DNA from: Spongilla lacustris
Taxonomy: Eukaryota; Porifera; Demospongiae; Spongillida; Spongillidae
Length of the DNA stretch: 64,000 nucleotides
Assembly: GCA_949361645.1 (NCBI GenBank)
Contig: OX442420.1
Location: forward strand, 4,695,882-4,759,881
Reading direction: 5' to 3'
Shown here: one piece after another, positions 33,169 to 44,645 of the stretch
Numbering within the stretch: the first letter of the stretch is position 1
Layout of the letters: each line of letters opens with the position of its first letter
Notes under the pieces: model-generated
What the model saw: the letters and a program-made list of their open reading frames with translations, nothing else
Databases searched by the model: none
What the model was told of the DNA's origin: nothing
Translations under genes and position numbers: made by a program

Positions 33169-33996
33169 GTACAGTACCAGTCAGAAAAAAGTTTCCCTAC
33201 GTTCTACGTGTTTAATTATCATGGCTTAGAATCATAGCGTGAGACTATAGCTACGCATACAGAATAGCGAAGTTCTTGTAAACATTGAGTGCGTAGTTCG
33301 GATAGTAGAATTTGGCCACTTTGTCACGCAAACACAAGTACCAGCAGCTTTGAAAGAATGACATACATTTTGCGCCATGTCAACACTGGTACGCATAGTC
33401 AGTGTGTCAACGCTGGTATGCGTAGTCAGTGTAGAGATGTATGGCACTGTGTGCTGTATTCCTCTACTGTAGCACAATAATGTCGTACGCGTACTACTGT
33501 TCATGCTTAGCGTATCACCATAGAGAAAGTATTCTACGGTCGGAAACTTTCTTCTGACAGGTACTGTATATGTTATGTACATGTACATTTTGCAGGTAAA
33601 GTATGTTCATGTACATGCACATGTGTAAGAGTTAAGACTGTAAGAGATGTGCTTGTGTGTACATGTGTGACTGCAACCATTTGCAAATGTCCTGGAAATA
33701 TACATGTGAAGGCACAGTTGCATGTATGCATATGATAGTAATGGCTTTTTTGTTTTAGTTGTGAAAAATTTATGAATATTAATGTACATGTGTACATTTT
33801 GGACAGTCTCTAAGAAAATTTCAACAAGTGTACATGTATTATTAGATTTTTTGAGATTGTGATAAGGTCTTATGCATTGAAAATCTGACAGAGTTACATT
33901 TACATGTAAAAACTTTATATGTAACTGTGTACTGTACGTGTACCTAATTAGGTGTACTTGTACATGTACGTGACATGTTCCTACTCTCCCTTTCAG
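33169..33996. other. Ankyrin gene intron
   Basis: ACATGT and CATGTGTACATG motifs are seen. A CAGTACCTGTCAGAAA-type inverted pair at 33172-33190 and 33545-33565 (TACCAGTCAGAAAAAAGTTT versus AACTTTCTTCTGACAGGTAC) suggests a small ~390-bp MITE. No gene is supported. Confidence 0.5.
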
Positions 33997-34086
33997 GAGG
34001 AGAAGGCTCCTGTTATATTTGCAGCAATGGGCGGTCATGCTGACATTATTGATTTCATCTGCAGTCATGAAATGACAGAGGAAAAT
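33997..34086 (+). CDS. Ankyrin-repeat host gene, exon H
   Basis: This 90-nt phase-0 exon between CCTTTCAG and a weak GTTTGT donor encodes a shortened repeat: EEKAPVIFAAMGGHADIIDF, then ICSHEMTEEN. The second helix is followed by a non-canonical loop, as expected for the last repeat of an ankyrin stack. Confidence 0.85.
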
Positions 34087-35159
34087 GTTTGTTGTGCTTG
34101 TAGATACACACATGTGTTCCTGTAGGTACAGTGTACATGTACATGTACATGTTGTATATGTGTACATAGTGATATACAACATGTATGTACATGTACAGTG
34201 TGTCATATTGCAGTCCATCTACATGTGTAATAAATGGAGAGCTGTTTTTTATGTTGCATGCATGCATACGTGTACATGTACATGTACGTGTACATTTATA
34301 AAGTACTTAATTTCTACATGTGCACTGTATGTTGATCACATTTTCATTTGATTTTTGTTAATTAACCATTCAAATTTATTTGCCAGATTAGGACATTACT
34401 GTACATGTACATTTATTTTAACACCCTGGATTCATAGTGTTAAGGAAGTGATCCATGTGTGTACATGTGTACACTGTACATGTACATGTACATGTATATA
34501 CACAGGTTATGCATATACATGTACATGTAACAGTGAAAATGTACATGTACATTCCAAATTTTCCCTTTGGGTCATTCTATAGCAGATCACCCAATGACCC
34601 CTTGTTTTTAGCACTGCACCCTCTCAGATTTAGATGAAATTTGGTATATATGTGTTATAGATTCTCACCAATTATCACCTTTTGTCATCAATTAGATTAG
34701 GAGATAATAAAGTTTTTATTTTTATTAACCATTCTGACCTCACAATGCTTTTACCCTCCTTTCTTTTTAACCTAAGGTCCAAACATAGCATGTATGGTAT
34801 CATTTTAAAGCTTAGAGCATGCCAAATCTCACAATGTTTAAACTTAATCATTATGTGACTTACTGTGCAATGAAATATTTAACCTTGTATTGCTAAAAAG
34901 GGATAGGTAGTTAATAAAAATGCCTCCATTCCCCACAAAGCCCTACCAATCTATTTCGTAATGAATTAAAAAATAGGATGGCAAATCATACTGTTAGACT
35001 ATATATATTGGTAGAAAGACTATGTCGTTTCAAACATGGGTTCTGTGGCATTGTAAGGTGGCAGGTATTAATATATATTCATGAAATGCAGTGTTAAATG
35101 TAAACAGAACAGAGGTGCACGAAGCCTTACTTTAGCTAGCTATTCAACTCCTGTCTTGC

Positions 35160-36720
35160 AAAATGTCGGGTACTTTGCATCTAAAATCCTGCAGCTTCGG
35201 AACCCCATGAAAGTGCTTTGTGATCATGTACACTAAGGTTCAAAGGGTGCGCAACGTTACCAGTGATGAGATCGAGCTGCTATCGTTGTGTTCCAAGTTG
35301 GCTTCAACGGATATCCGTGACATATGCTCGCACCATGGGCAAGTGTACTTACTCCACGCTACAGTAAAAGTGCTACAAAGCCTTCGATGTGCACAAAGAC
35401 AGTGAGCCTAGGAAGAAGTCATCTCACTAAGAGATATCACTATTGAGTGTAGGGCAAGTGCACTGGAAGTGGGCATCTCGCTGGTGCCAGGAGAGAAGCT
35501 ATGTTCATTGTGCAGGATGCACCTGCAGAAATTGTCAGTCCAGCCCCCTGAAGAGCTCCCAATGGTTGTAGATATACCATTTCCTGGTCCTGGTCCATCA
35601 ACATAAGGTTTGAATGAAGAGCTCCCTACATCTATGTCTGCTTCAACTGAATCAACTTCAGATGACAGTGTTGCCCATGTGATTGATACTGATGAAGTTA
35701 TTCAGTATTTAAACCTAAAACTCTGAAAATTTCTCTTTTGTGGTACAGGATGCAGCTCAAGGGTGTCATTGGGAAATCACACAGGCAACACTGCACCCTT
35801 TTGTTGTGTACGTCTGAAATGGAGAAGGTTCCCTTGGAGTTGACAGCCACTGCATTATCAGTGATACAACATAGTGCTCATATACAACCAGCACTGCGTA
35901 TATCTTTCTGAAAACGTTATTAGTGGGCCTGAAAGTCAAGTATCCAGCCATCAAAAAGGTCCCCTAGTTGTGCAGGCTCGTATAAAAATCATTTCAATTT
36001 TATAAACCTCTGTTTCCGCAAAGAGGACCTTGGGTTGCTGGCTGAGTGGAACGTTTTTGCGACCTCCCACAGCAAGACTGCTTGTGATGGAATAGGGGGT
36101 ACTTCTAAGCGCCTCATACTAATAGCCAGCCTGCAACATCCTGTATCCAATGAGATCATTATGTTCACACTTTGTAGGTAGAACTTTTCAGGAATACAAT
36201 TTTACTTTGTTTCCAAATAAGCAGTCCTGGAAGCAGAGGCATCCCCTAGTGGAGCGTTTCAGCACGATTCGTACCATTCAGTTAAGGGAGCACAGAGATA
36301 TCATTGCTACATTCCACAGTCCACTAGCAACTTAGCTAGCAGTTCATGAAATCTCCTCTGGAGAGAGGACTGCTGTGGTCAGTGTCGTGGAATCACTGCA
36401 GGATGATACCTCTGATGTGACCAAGGGCAGCTACATTGCATGCATGTATGATGAAGAGGTCTGGTATGGGTAAGTGGAGGAGATATCTGAGGAGTTTGGG
36501 GATTTAAAAAAAATAAAGTTAATACATCCTAGTGTTGGAGGTAGGAGTTTTTTTTTTTCCTGAAAAGGATGACACTTGCTGGGTTCATGAAAGTAACATT
36601 CTTTGCACTATTCAGCCCCCAAATCTTACAAGTGGAAGAGGAGGGTACTCCATTGTGCAGGAATCAAAGTCCAAGGCTGAAAAAGCCATACTTTGTGGGA
36701 GAGAACTCTGAAGTAAAACT
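35160..36720 (+). pseudogene. Degenerate transposon gene (LVPGEKLC / ATSHSKTACDGIGG motifs)
   Basis: Several frame-broken pieces on the + strand can be read. One near 35480 contains GISLVPGEKLCSLCRMHLQK, a CxxC-type N-terminal segment. Another near 36030-36170 contains AEWNVFATSHSKTACDGIGG followed by TSKRL. The latter resembles the ATSHGKGPCDGIGG block common in uncharacterised multi-copy genes of invertebrate genomes. Many stops and shifts mean this is dead. The superfamily is not assigned. Confidence 0.55.
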
Positions 36721-36996
36721 GTAATAGCCCACCTAATTACTTGTTGTAATTATATGTAATTTTTATAGGTATTCTCTTTACTTAATACAATTTTTTTGCA
36801 TAGGTGCTTACTAGATTCTAAAAGGTAATAAAAATGTTATGATTTGCCACCAATATATTTTAATTATTCTATGTTGCAAAGGTAGGGCTTAGTGTGGAAT
36901 GGTGGCATTTTTAATAACTACCTGTCCCTTTTGAGCAATACAAGGTTAAATATTTCATTGCACAGTAACAGTCACTTTTATTAACATAATGATTAT

Positions 36997-37545
36997 TTGG
37001 ATCAGGTTTGGCTTTTGACCAGGCATAAAGTCAACACATGACAATTTTGACCAGACATTTATAGATTTCGACCAGACATGTAATTTAATGAGTACAATCA
37101 AGAAAAATAGTTGTAACATTTGCATACACTAAATACAAAAACTACTCTGCTAAAAAGCTATCCCAGTCATCAATATTTAAAGTGTACGGCTCATCTGAAG
37201 TGGGTTAGGGTTAGGTGGAAGTTTGTTGACCCACTTGAAGTTTCTGGTGCTAGTTAGCTGGTACTTTGCACTTCAAAGCAGACACGCGGTCACAATCAAG
37301 GCGATCATAGGTAAGCCACAATGTCGTGGTCAACTCTTTTTCATATTCTGTCACCCACTTTTTTATGGTTTGTATAGTAAGACCATGCTTTTTACAAGGG
37401 CTATCATCATCAACCGCACTAACCGCTTCGTCTGCTACTCGCGCTCGTTTCTCAGACATCTTGTCCGCGCATGCGCAATTCTACCCATCAATAGTCTAAA
37501 TTGGTCGGATAATGTCCAATGACTGGACGTTATCCAAATCACTGG
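36997..37545 (-). mobile_element. Nested fragment with hAT/TTF-type N-terminus
   Basis: This insert interrupts the right arm of the 34567-37797 element; the left arm shows the uninterrupted order. On the minus strand 37459-37250 encodes LTIQTIKKWVTEYEKEL and a TTLWLTYDR...V..LKC segment like the start of TTF/BED-type hAT transposase genes. A related fragment occurs at about 59675-59755 (AAGGTTTGACTTTTGACC). Confidence 0.55.
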
Positions 37546-37997
37546 GCATGCTCTGAGCTTTAAAATAATACCTTACATGTACATGCTATGTTTGGACCTT
37601 AGGTTAAAAAGAAAGGAGGGTAAAAGCATTGTGAGGTCAGAATGGTTAATAAAAATAAAAACTTTATTATCTCCTAATCTAATTCATTACATAAGGTGAT
37701 AATTGGTGAGATATCATTTAACACATATATACCAAATTTCATCTAAATCTGAGAGGGTGCTGTGCTATTTACTGGGTGATCAGTCATAGAATGTCCCCTT
37801 CACTTCATCTGTCAGCTGATGGAGGCTTTTGAGGCAGCGTTGAAACATCAACATACATAAATTTATTTGCTAGATTTATTTCAAACACCCTGGATTCATA
37901 GTTTTAAGGAAGTGATCCATGTGTGTGCATTGTACATGTATATATTTTTAGTCTGTATGTATAGTACATACATGCATGTACACAGGTTATGCATATA

Positions 37998-38633
37998 CAG
38001 GGTGTTTCACAATCAAGGAAAATTGTTTATAAATTAACCACAAGCAGTTAATCAACTTAAAATTGTTGATCAATGCTCTATTAACTTGAGCTTAAATGAT
38101 GTTGTAAACAAACTAAATATAAATTTAATAATTAATTAAATAAAATGAAAAATAGATAAATTAACAAAACGAATTAATAATTCCCGATAACACCTAATTA
38201 AAACATATCAATTTAGAGGCATTCAAAAGCTCCATCATATCCTTGAATTATAATACTATCAACTTGGCCGAATTTATTAATAAATTAAAACCACTAAATC
38301 GAGATACAATGGCCCCTAAATCAAGTACATTGCGATAATCAAAAAATCAAGATTTCAATCTTGAATAACTTCTAAATGGAAGCAGTTACTTAAGTACAGT
38401 TTGCAGTTTTTAACTAACCACCAACCCTACATTTATTAACAATAATAATATTTAATTGAAATGACTAGGGATTTTGGGAATTTTATTATTGTTGATTAAC
38501 CATTAAAGATAATATTAATTTTATTTCACCAGCATGTCTTCTTTTGCTGTTAGAACTTTTAGCAACAATTACCAGTTAATTAAATGTTTGTGGTTAATTT
38601 ATATACAATTTTCCTTGATTGTGAAACACCCTG
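37998..38633. mobile_element. 636-bp TA-target MITE (same family as 7325-17623)
   Basis: The ends CAGGGTGTTTCACAATCAAG and its inverse are flanked by TA (37996-37997 and 38634-38635). The paralogous copy-1 sequence at about 34510-34520 reads straight through the empty TA. AT-rich interior, no gene. Confidence 0.9.
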
Positions 38634-38715
38634 TACATGTACATGTACATGTAACAGGGAAAATGTACATTTCAAATTTTCCTTCACCTCCCCTTTACTT
38701 CACTTCATCTGTCAG

Positions 38716-38796
38716 CTGTTGGAGGCTTTTGAGGCAGCGTTGATACATCATCATAATGGCTGTGCTGTTGCCCTTCTGAAGAGTTCCACAAGAAAA
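38716..38796 (+). CDS. Host gene, exon I
   Basis: This 81-nt phase-0 exon between CTGTCAG and GTAAGA encodes LLEAFEAALIHHHNGCAVAL, then LKSSTRK. It may be a degenerate ankyrin-like helical pair. A truncated duplicate of its first ~36 nt is at 37814-37850 and runs into a stop, so only this copy is usable. Confidence 0.75.
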
Positions 38797-39627
38797 GTAA
38801 GAGAATGCTTACGCCAGTGCACCCATGTTTATGTGTTCATGGGAATTCTTACTGAGGACAACATCATACTTAATTTTATTAATTACGATTCTTTACTTTA
38901 TATATTAAACTCGAACTGCACATGTACATGTACATGTACATGTACATGCTTGAAAAAGAAGGTGATCATCTGATTCTGGCTCGTTAATGAACCCTGTCCA
39001 AAACAATTTGTTCATTGAATTTTTGCATGTGTGTTGGAATGTGTATGCAATCTTCATCTCACATTGGATTAGCGGTTGGGATGCTATTCACCAGTCGGTA
39101 CCATTTTAGAATATAATGGCTTTTTGGCTTGTGCATATTTTTTAGCTCACAGCAATTCCAGAATACATTGTGCCATGACCACTCCATGGTTGCAGCTCTA
39201 TCATTGAGTAATTGTGTTACATGTACTAGAAAAGGGGAAAAAGGGGCTTGTACATTGTAAATGTCGCCATTTAAAAATGATTTACAATGGGTGTAGTTAA
39301 AAGCTCTACATGTATGTCATATTAGATAGGAAACATACAACTGAAGTCATCGATAGAAGCATTGCTTCTCAACACAAACCTTAGAATGCTGCAGCTACAG
39401 GTGTAAGAGGTCTGTCTGTACTCATATAGGGGCTAGCAAAATGGCTGTCAGCAACTTACTGGGTACCTTTGTTTTCAAAGGGACTGGTAGGTACAGGTAC
39501 ATGTAGCTTTCTCATGTTTGCTTGTGCTGAAAAGTAATGTTTCTATCAAAATTTCTTCATGTCCTCTACTGTGCATGTACATGTACATGTTGATTCATTT
39601 TGTCATTCAAATTGTTCTCCACTTCAG
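38797..39627. other. Host gene intron
   Basis: Contains ACATGT tract 38919-38947 and the first copy of a segmental duplication (38810-39135). A possible phase-2 exon around 39330-39402 was not accepted. Confidence 0.5.
38810..39135 (+). repeat. Intronic segmental duplication, copy 1
   Basis: Matches 40160-40640 (shared words GTTTATGTGTTCATGGGA, CTTGAAAAAGAAG, CATCTCACATTGGATTAG). Copy 1 preserves the empty TA target GAATGTGTATGCAATC for the MITE found in copy 2. Confidence 0.85.
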
Positions 39628-39690
39628 GATAGAATGATGGAAGTAGCAAGGGAACATGGCTCATATCACTTTGTGCAACGTTTGATAAAG
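39628..39690 (+). CDS. Host gene, exon J
   Basis: This 63-nt phase-0 exon between CACTTCAG and GTGTGC encodes a short helical segment (DRMMEVAREHGSYHFVQRLI). It follows the ankyrin exons and keeps the same phase. No domain name is assigned. Confidence 0.7.
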
Positions 39691-39796
39691 GTGTGCATCT
39701 TGTATACATGTACATGCATATCTCCAACATTGTACATGTACTTCTGTATGTGCATATATGAATATGCACATCCCACACCTCCTATCATACATGTAG

Positions 39797-39883
39797 GGCG
39801 GTCAGCCTGGGGACACTCCAGCACCTTCCTCCTTGTCATCACAAGCACCAGTTCCCAGTGCAAGTCAAACCAATAATGTTAAT
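39797..39883 (+). CDS. Host gene, exon K (Pro/Ser linker)
   Basis: This 87-nt phase-0 exon between CATGTAG and GTTAGT encodes a Pro/Ser/Gln-rich linker (GGQPGDTPAPSSLSSQAPVP). It is low complexity and supported mainly by phase and splice sites. Confidence 0.65.
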
Positions 39884-40159
39884 GTTAGTTACATGTACAT
39901 GTATGTGTACAAGTACGTGTACATGTATATCATATTTGTAAGTGTCTGCAACATGCCTTACACAATGTGTTTGAATTTAGGCTTCCCTTCAGAGCATTAC
40001 AATGAATAAGACTTTTTATTAGGGGTGCATTTTATGTTAGCAGGCACAAAATAGTTGATGTAATATTTACTCCATGGCCATTTTATTGTATAACTATAAA
40101 CATACAAACTGTATAGTCCTTCGGAAGGTAAATGTACAGTTTTAAAAATAACGTCGTAC

Positions 40160-40640
40160 ATGCAAGTGCATCCATGTTTATGTGTTCATGGGAGTCCTTA
40201 CTGTAGACAACATCATACTAATTATGATTCTTTACTTCATAAATTAAACTTGAACTGCATACATCTGTTCTTGGTAATACATGTACATGCTTGAAAAAGA
40301 AGATATCATGTGATTCTGGCTTGTTAATGAACCCTGTCCTGTGTTCATTGAATTTCTGCATGTGTGTTGAAATGTGTACAGTCTACCCTCGATACTGTCT
40401 GCTTCGCTACAGTCCATCCGTGATAATGTTTGCTATTTTTGCTTAACCAACTAACCCTTCCTAAGTTATACTTCGCGTCGCTACTGTTCGTTTCACTACA
40501 GTCTGCCATTTTGGGGGTTCCCATAGACCAGACTATATTGAGGGTAGACTGTATGCAATCTTCATCTCACATTGGATTAGTGGTTGGGATGCTATTCACC
40601 AATCAGTACCATTTTAGAATATAATGGATTTTTGGTTTGT
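40160..40640 (+). repeat. Intronic segmental duplication, copy 2
   Basis: Duplicate of 38810-39135, carrying a 173-bp MITE. The two copies differ by scattered substitutions, so the duplication is not very recent. Confidence 0.85.
40379..40551. mobile_element. 173-bp TA-target MITE (CAGTCTACCCTC ends)
   Basis: Terminal inverted repeats CAGTCTACCCTC and GAGGGTAGACTG are flanked by TA. The paralogous segment at about 39045 shows the empty site. Mariner-type MITE. Confidence 0.9.
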
Positions 40641-41794
40641 GCATTTCTTTTTTTTTAACTTGAACTATACTGGCCCCAAAACAAGGCATTCGCAAGTTCA
40701 TAAGGCTGTACCAAGCACAACAGGTTGTAGACTTTCAGGCAGTGGGTGAAATTTCATCTGCTCTCCAGCTACACGCACACTGGCTACTTCTTTCAACAGG
40801 CCATTACCCTTTCCGTACAAGCAATTCTGTGTTGCATACAAGCACTTGGATGGATTTTTCACGGTAGTGCGGATTGTCGACACAGTAGCTAACCAAATGA
40901 TTTTGAGTATACTGTGCAACTTGAAAATTACTTCAGCTTTTGTTAAAAGTGGAGAGCCATCTTCTTCCCAAATGTGCATTGTAGCTTCACTTGTTAGCGT
41001 TATACTTGTAGCAAGCCTGTCCCTTTAAGATACATATGCATGTACATGTAACTTTTTATTCAAGCATACATGTACATCTGGACTACTGTTTTAATACTGC
41101 AGATCTTTTCCTGGTAAGAACGGCACAATGGATAGGGGTTCTGAGTCACTTACTCTCTACTTCAGCCTAGCAGACCTGTATACATGTACTAAACAGGTGT
41201 TGCTCATCTTGCACTGGGACACTGAAGCTGTAGAGCCTGCATCACTACATTGTTGTGTACAGTAGCGGTCAGACGTACATGTAATTAATTACGCCCTCGT
41301 GGTCGTACAGCGGATCTAAACCACTGCACGCTATCTGAAGCGCGGTTGATTTGTACGCCGTTATTACGTTGCGCCGTATTTAATCACGTTTAACGTGCCA
41401 AATATACGGCGTATAAAATCTACAACGTTGTATAACACCTCATTCTAACGAAAAATGACATCGATGAGAGCGGCCGTCAATAATTCTAAAAAGAGTAAGT
41501 CTTCAACTATATATACAATGATTTTGTTTTACATAAAATTTGCTTTTCTAGGCAACTTATGCTCTTGTGTTTTGGGAGGAAGAGAACTCGGTTTCCATTT
41601 TGTGTGGAGAAGATGTGCGCCCACATGTGGAGATAGGATCTCAACCACATTAAACAGTTGATGTTGGAAGCCTTTGTAATGTCACTATGAATGCTTCAGT
41701 ATACAAAGGGAAGGTAGCTGCAAAAGGTACTACAATGTACATAGATTTGAAGTTGGGGGAGGTGTTTTGTCCTTTGTAATGTGTAGAGAGAAGC

Positions 41795-42115
41795 GTAGAG
41801 TACCATGTCTACTGTGTAGAGAAGCATGTCTACTGTGTAGAGAAGCATGTCTACTGTGTAGAGAAGCATGTCTACTGTGTAGAGAAGCATGTCTACTTTG
41901 TAGAGAAGCATGTCTACTGTGTAGAGAAGCATGTCTACTGTGTAGAGAAGCATGTCTACTGTGTAGAGAAGCATGTCTACTGTGTAGAGAAGCATGTCTA
42001 CCGTGTAGAGAAGCATGTCTATAGTGTAGAGAACCATGTCTATAGTGTAGAGAACCATGTCTACCGTGTAGAGAACCATGTCTACTGTGTAGAGAACCAT
42101 GTCTACTCATGTGTG
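41795..42115. repeat. 21-bp tandem repeat in cargo-gene intron
   Basis: About fifteen copies of GTAGAGAAGCATGTCTACTG plus T lie between cargo exons 2 and 3. Both strands stay open because the unit is a multiple of three. No coding role is inferred. Confidence 0.9.
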
Positions 42116-42544
42116 GGGATTGGAGTATAAAAGTATTTGTTTACTACATTTACATGTATACCTTAGCATATCTTTTAACACATTCCATTGTTGTTAACCC
42201 CATTCCATACAGGTACAAAGGAGGAAATGAAATTGTTAGAAAAGAGATTCATTGAAGGAGACTACGCTCCATTTTGTTCCACCCCTGATGACAAGACCAG
42301 CAAACAAAACAGGAGTGCAGATGATAGCAAGCTGAATCCACCAAAGAAGAAGCAAAAGAAGAAAAAAAGAAGGATGAAAACTGAAAAAGACCACTGCCCC
42401 TTTACCATCAGGCCAATTGATATGCATTCACCCACATAGCATAGAGCGCCCATGTGGTGAGCAAGTAACTCCAGCTGCTCAAGGTAAGGATGAGTACAGT
42501 GCACAATACCCTACATTACTGTACTAATTTTTTTACATAGGCAT

Positions 42545-42890
42545 CAGTGCTGTTGGTGGCAATGTTGTTGGAGTCCCTGTTGTCAGTGATGTTGGAGCCC
42601 CTGTCATCAGTAATGTAAGCGCCCCTGTCGTCAGTGATGTAAGCGCCCCTGTCGTCAGTTCTGTTGGAGCCCCTGTCGTCAGTCCTGTTGGAGTCCCTGT
42701 TGTCAGTGATGTAAGAGCTCCTGTCGTCAGTCCTGTTGGAGCCCCTGTTGTCAGTGATGTAAGAGCCCCAGTCGTCAGTGGTGTAAGAGCCCCAGTCATC
42801 AGTGATGTAAGAGCCCCAGTCGTCAGTGATGTAAGAGCCCCTGTCGTCAGTGATGTTGGTGCCCCTGTCGTCAGTGATGTTGGAGCTAGA
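42545..42890 (+). repeat. 24-bp in-frame coding repeat (VSDVRAPV)
   Basis: About fourteen copies of a 24-bp unit (GATGTAAGAGCCCCTGTCGT plus CAGT) follow a TTTACATAG acceptor at 42540. In the phase-1 frame they encode VGAPVVSD / VRAPVVSD octapeptides. The position equals the low-complexity part of the element-1 cargo protein. Confidence 0.8.
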
Positions 42891-43429
42891 TATGTTGACG
42901 ACACAACGGCATGGGGGCACAGTGAGGGAAGATGAGTACACTGTACTGTATTTATAACCATTTCATTTTATGTATAGATGAGTATTGATCTTCTACTCCC
43001 CACCGACCTAGTAGTTTTAATAGGAGTCGGTCATTTTCATACAGTAACAGTCAACCTTCTATGGCTACATCTCTGCCTGGTATGTTTGTTTTGGCTCGTA
43101 TGTGTGCACATGTTAACTTCTCACCACATCTAGAACTGGACCCCTTAATCACACTTGCTGCTATGCAAGACTTCGAGATAAGGTTGTCTGCTGTGGAATC
43201 CTTTCTGGAAATTCAGCGTAGTAAGAATTAAGGTAAGAACTTTTAAAATTACATTTACTTTCTTTGGATAACTGGACCATTGATATACACAGATGCCCCA
43301 TCGCCATGGTCACTGCTCAAGTCTCAGGCAGCTACTCCATCACAGTCATACTACCTGCAAAGTGTCACTTCTCCATCTTTCCACAACCAGAACTCAGTAT
43401 CTCCATGTGTGAACCATCCATCATTTATG

Positions 43430-43740
43430 AACCAGACCACAGTTCCTTCTTATCAGACCACAGTTCCTTCATACCAGACCACAGTTCCTTCATACCAGAC
43501 CACAGTTCCTCATCAGATCAGTTACTTCATACCAAGCTGAATTTCCTTCCTACAAGACCAAAGTTACTCCTCACCAGACTCCATACCAGACCACAGTTCC
43601 TTCGTACCAGACCAGTTCCTTCATACCAGACCACAGTTCCTTCATACCAGACCATAGTTCCTTCATACCAGACCACAGTTCCTTCATACCAGACCACAGT
43701 TCCTCCTCATCAGATCACAGTTCCTTCATACCAGTTCTGT
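43430..43740 (+). repeat. 21-bp in-frame coding repeat (YQTTVPS)
   Basis: Units of CCAGACCACAGTTCCTTCAT plus A encode the heptapeptide YQTTVPS. They lie downstream of the cargo-gene helix segment, where element 1 has its Gln/Ser repeat. The frame shifts within the array (near 43505 and 43600). Confidence 0.85.
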
Positions 43741-44645
43741 TTGTTAACTTTTATGCCATCCGTTACAGAGATACAGTGGAATTTAATCTGCTTTCACACA
43801 TTTATACACAATTGCAGGTTCTAGTAGCCTGTTGCTTCACCATTTAATGTAATAACTTTTGGTATCACTTTTCTCAGATGCTTGATATATTTCTGGCACT
43901 TCTGAGCATCAACTGTTTTCCAAAATTCCATTAACTAGCTCATCTTTGGTTCTTGGTTTCACCTCCCTTCTGCAGTATTCCTTCAATTTGTGCCACAGAT
44001 TCTCGATAGGATTACAATCGGGTGACTCTGGTGGTGTTTTCCACCAGTTTATCTGGTTGTCTTGCATGAACTTCTCTGTTAGTTTGGATGTATGCTTTGG
44101 GTCATTGTCCTGCATAAATCTGTGTCCATTAGGATATACATCACGTAGAAAAGGTAGCAGTGTATTCTTCAATATATCAGTATAGAGCACTGAATTAATT
44201 ATTCCTTTAAATATGCATATTCCAGTAGCCCCTTGTAGGTATGTTGCAAAATTTGTCAAATTGTTTAAATCACAGAGATAATATCACAGATGTGAAGAGC
44301 GCATTAAACCATACTTAATGATACCAAAATCGTAAGTTTATGATTTAGAATACGGAAGATATAGCGTTTTAAAGTGTAAAAAAAGCATAAAAATTTTTGG
44401 TATGGGATTTCATTAAAACATGCGTCCGTAAGTATGTTCTGTTAAATCTCACATAACTTTTGCAACGAATATTATATCGGGATGGAATTTTCAGTAAAGG
44501 CAGATTAATAGATGCTCTTTCTAATTATTCTGTTAAAAGTTCACTATGCAAGCTATGTAGTTTTTTGTGGCTCATCAACTTTAATAAAAATTTATACTTA
44601 GGAAAATACATGACGTTAGTGCATATTGTATTATGAAAACACTTT

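Larger units (their letters stand above)
34567..37797. mobile_element. 3.2-kb DNA transposon with long inverted repeats
   Basis: The left arm (about 34570-34985) is inverted at the right (about 36820-37795, interrupted by a nested ~0.55-kb insert at about 36997-37545). The ends resemble GGGTCATTCTATAGCAGATC and, inverted, GGGGACATTCTATGACTGAT. The interior holds a degenerate gene on the + strand. The homologous copy-2 sequence near 38685 lacks it. The exact target duplication is unclear. Confidence 0.8.
34373..38760 (+). repeat. Tandem duplication around ankyrin-gene exon I, each copy hit by a transposon
   Basis: Copy 1 is 34373-34566 plus 37798-37857. Copy 2 is 37858-37997 plus 38634 to about 38760. 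Shared landmarks are AAATTTATTTGCYAGA, CACCCTGGATTCATAG, GGTTATGCATATACA and CACTTCATCTGTCAGCTG. Copy 1 received the 3.2-kb element at 34567 and copy 2 received a TA MITE at 37998. Each copy preserves the other's empty site. Confidence 0.85.
39884..41257. other. Host gene intron with duplicated segment
   Basis: Holds the second copy of the segmental duplication. Beyond that no exon was recognised. A minus-strand frame 40698-40979 has no known domain. Confidence 0.45.
41455..43240 (+). pseudogene. Degenerate cargo gene of giant element 2 (BEN domain lost)
   Basis: Exons corresponding to the element-1 cargo gene can be followed. The start is at 41455-41494 (40 nt, GTAAGT donor). Exon 2 has YALVFWEEENSVSIL and VYKGKVAAKG (41551-41728) with a 1-nt shift and an internal stop. 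Exon 3 from 42213 encodes GTKEEMKLLEKRFIEGDYAP and a Lys-rich tract. A repeat exon starts at 42541, and a helix segment (MQDFEIRLSAVESFLEIQR) lies near 43165-43230. Phase-1 junctions match element 1. No BEN domain follows, so the C-terminus is deleted. Confidence 0.7.

Noticed and set aside
37203..37216. GGGTTAGGGTTAGG telomere-like word
   Set aside because: Only two units, inside a nested transposon fragment; not an interstitial telomere array.
39330..39402. Possible extra ankyrin-gene exon (open stretch ending CTACAG before GTGTAA)
   Set aside because: Only a phase-2 reading is open, unlike all other host exons, and the donor is weak.
41696..42110. Minus-strand frames of 134 and 126 codons (LYTVDML and SLHSRHA repeats)
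   Set aside because: Both arise from the 21-bp tandem repeat, which lacks stops in several frames.
42516..42961. Minus-strand frames opposite the 24-bp repeat
   Set aside because: The + strand repeat follows a phase-1 acceptor and matches the cargo-gene order, so the minus frames are shadows.
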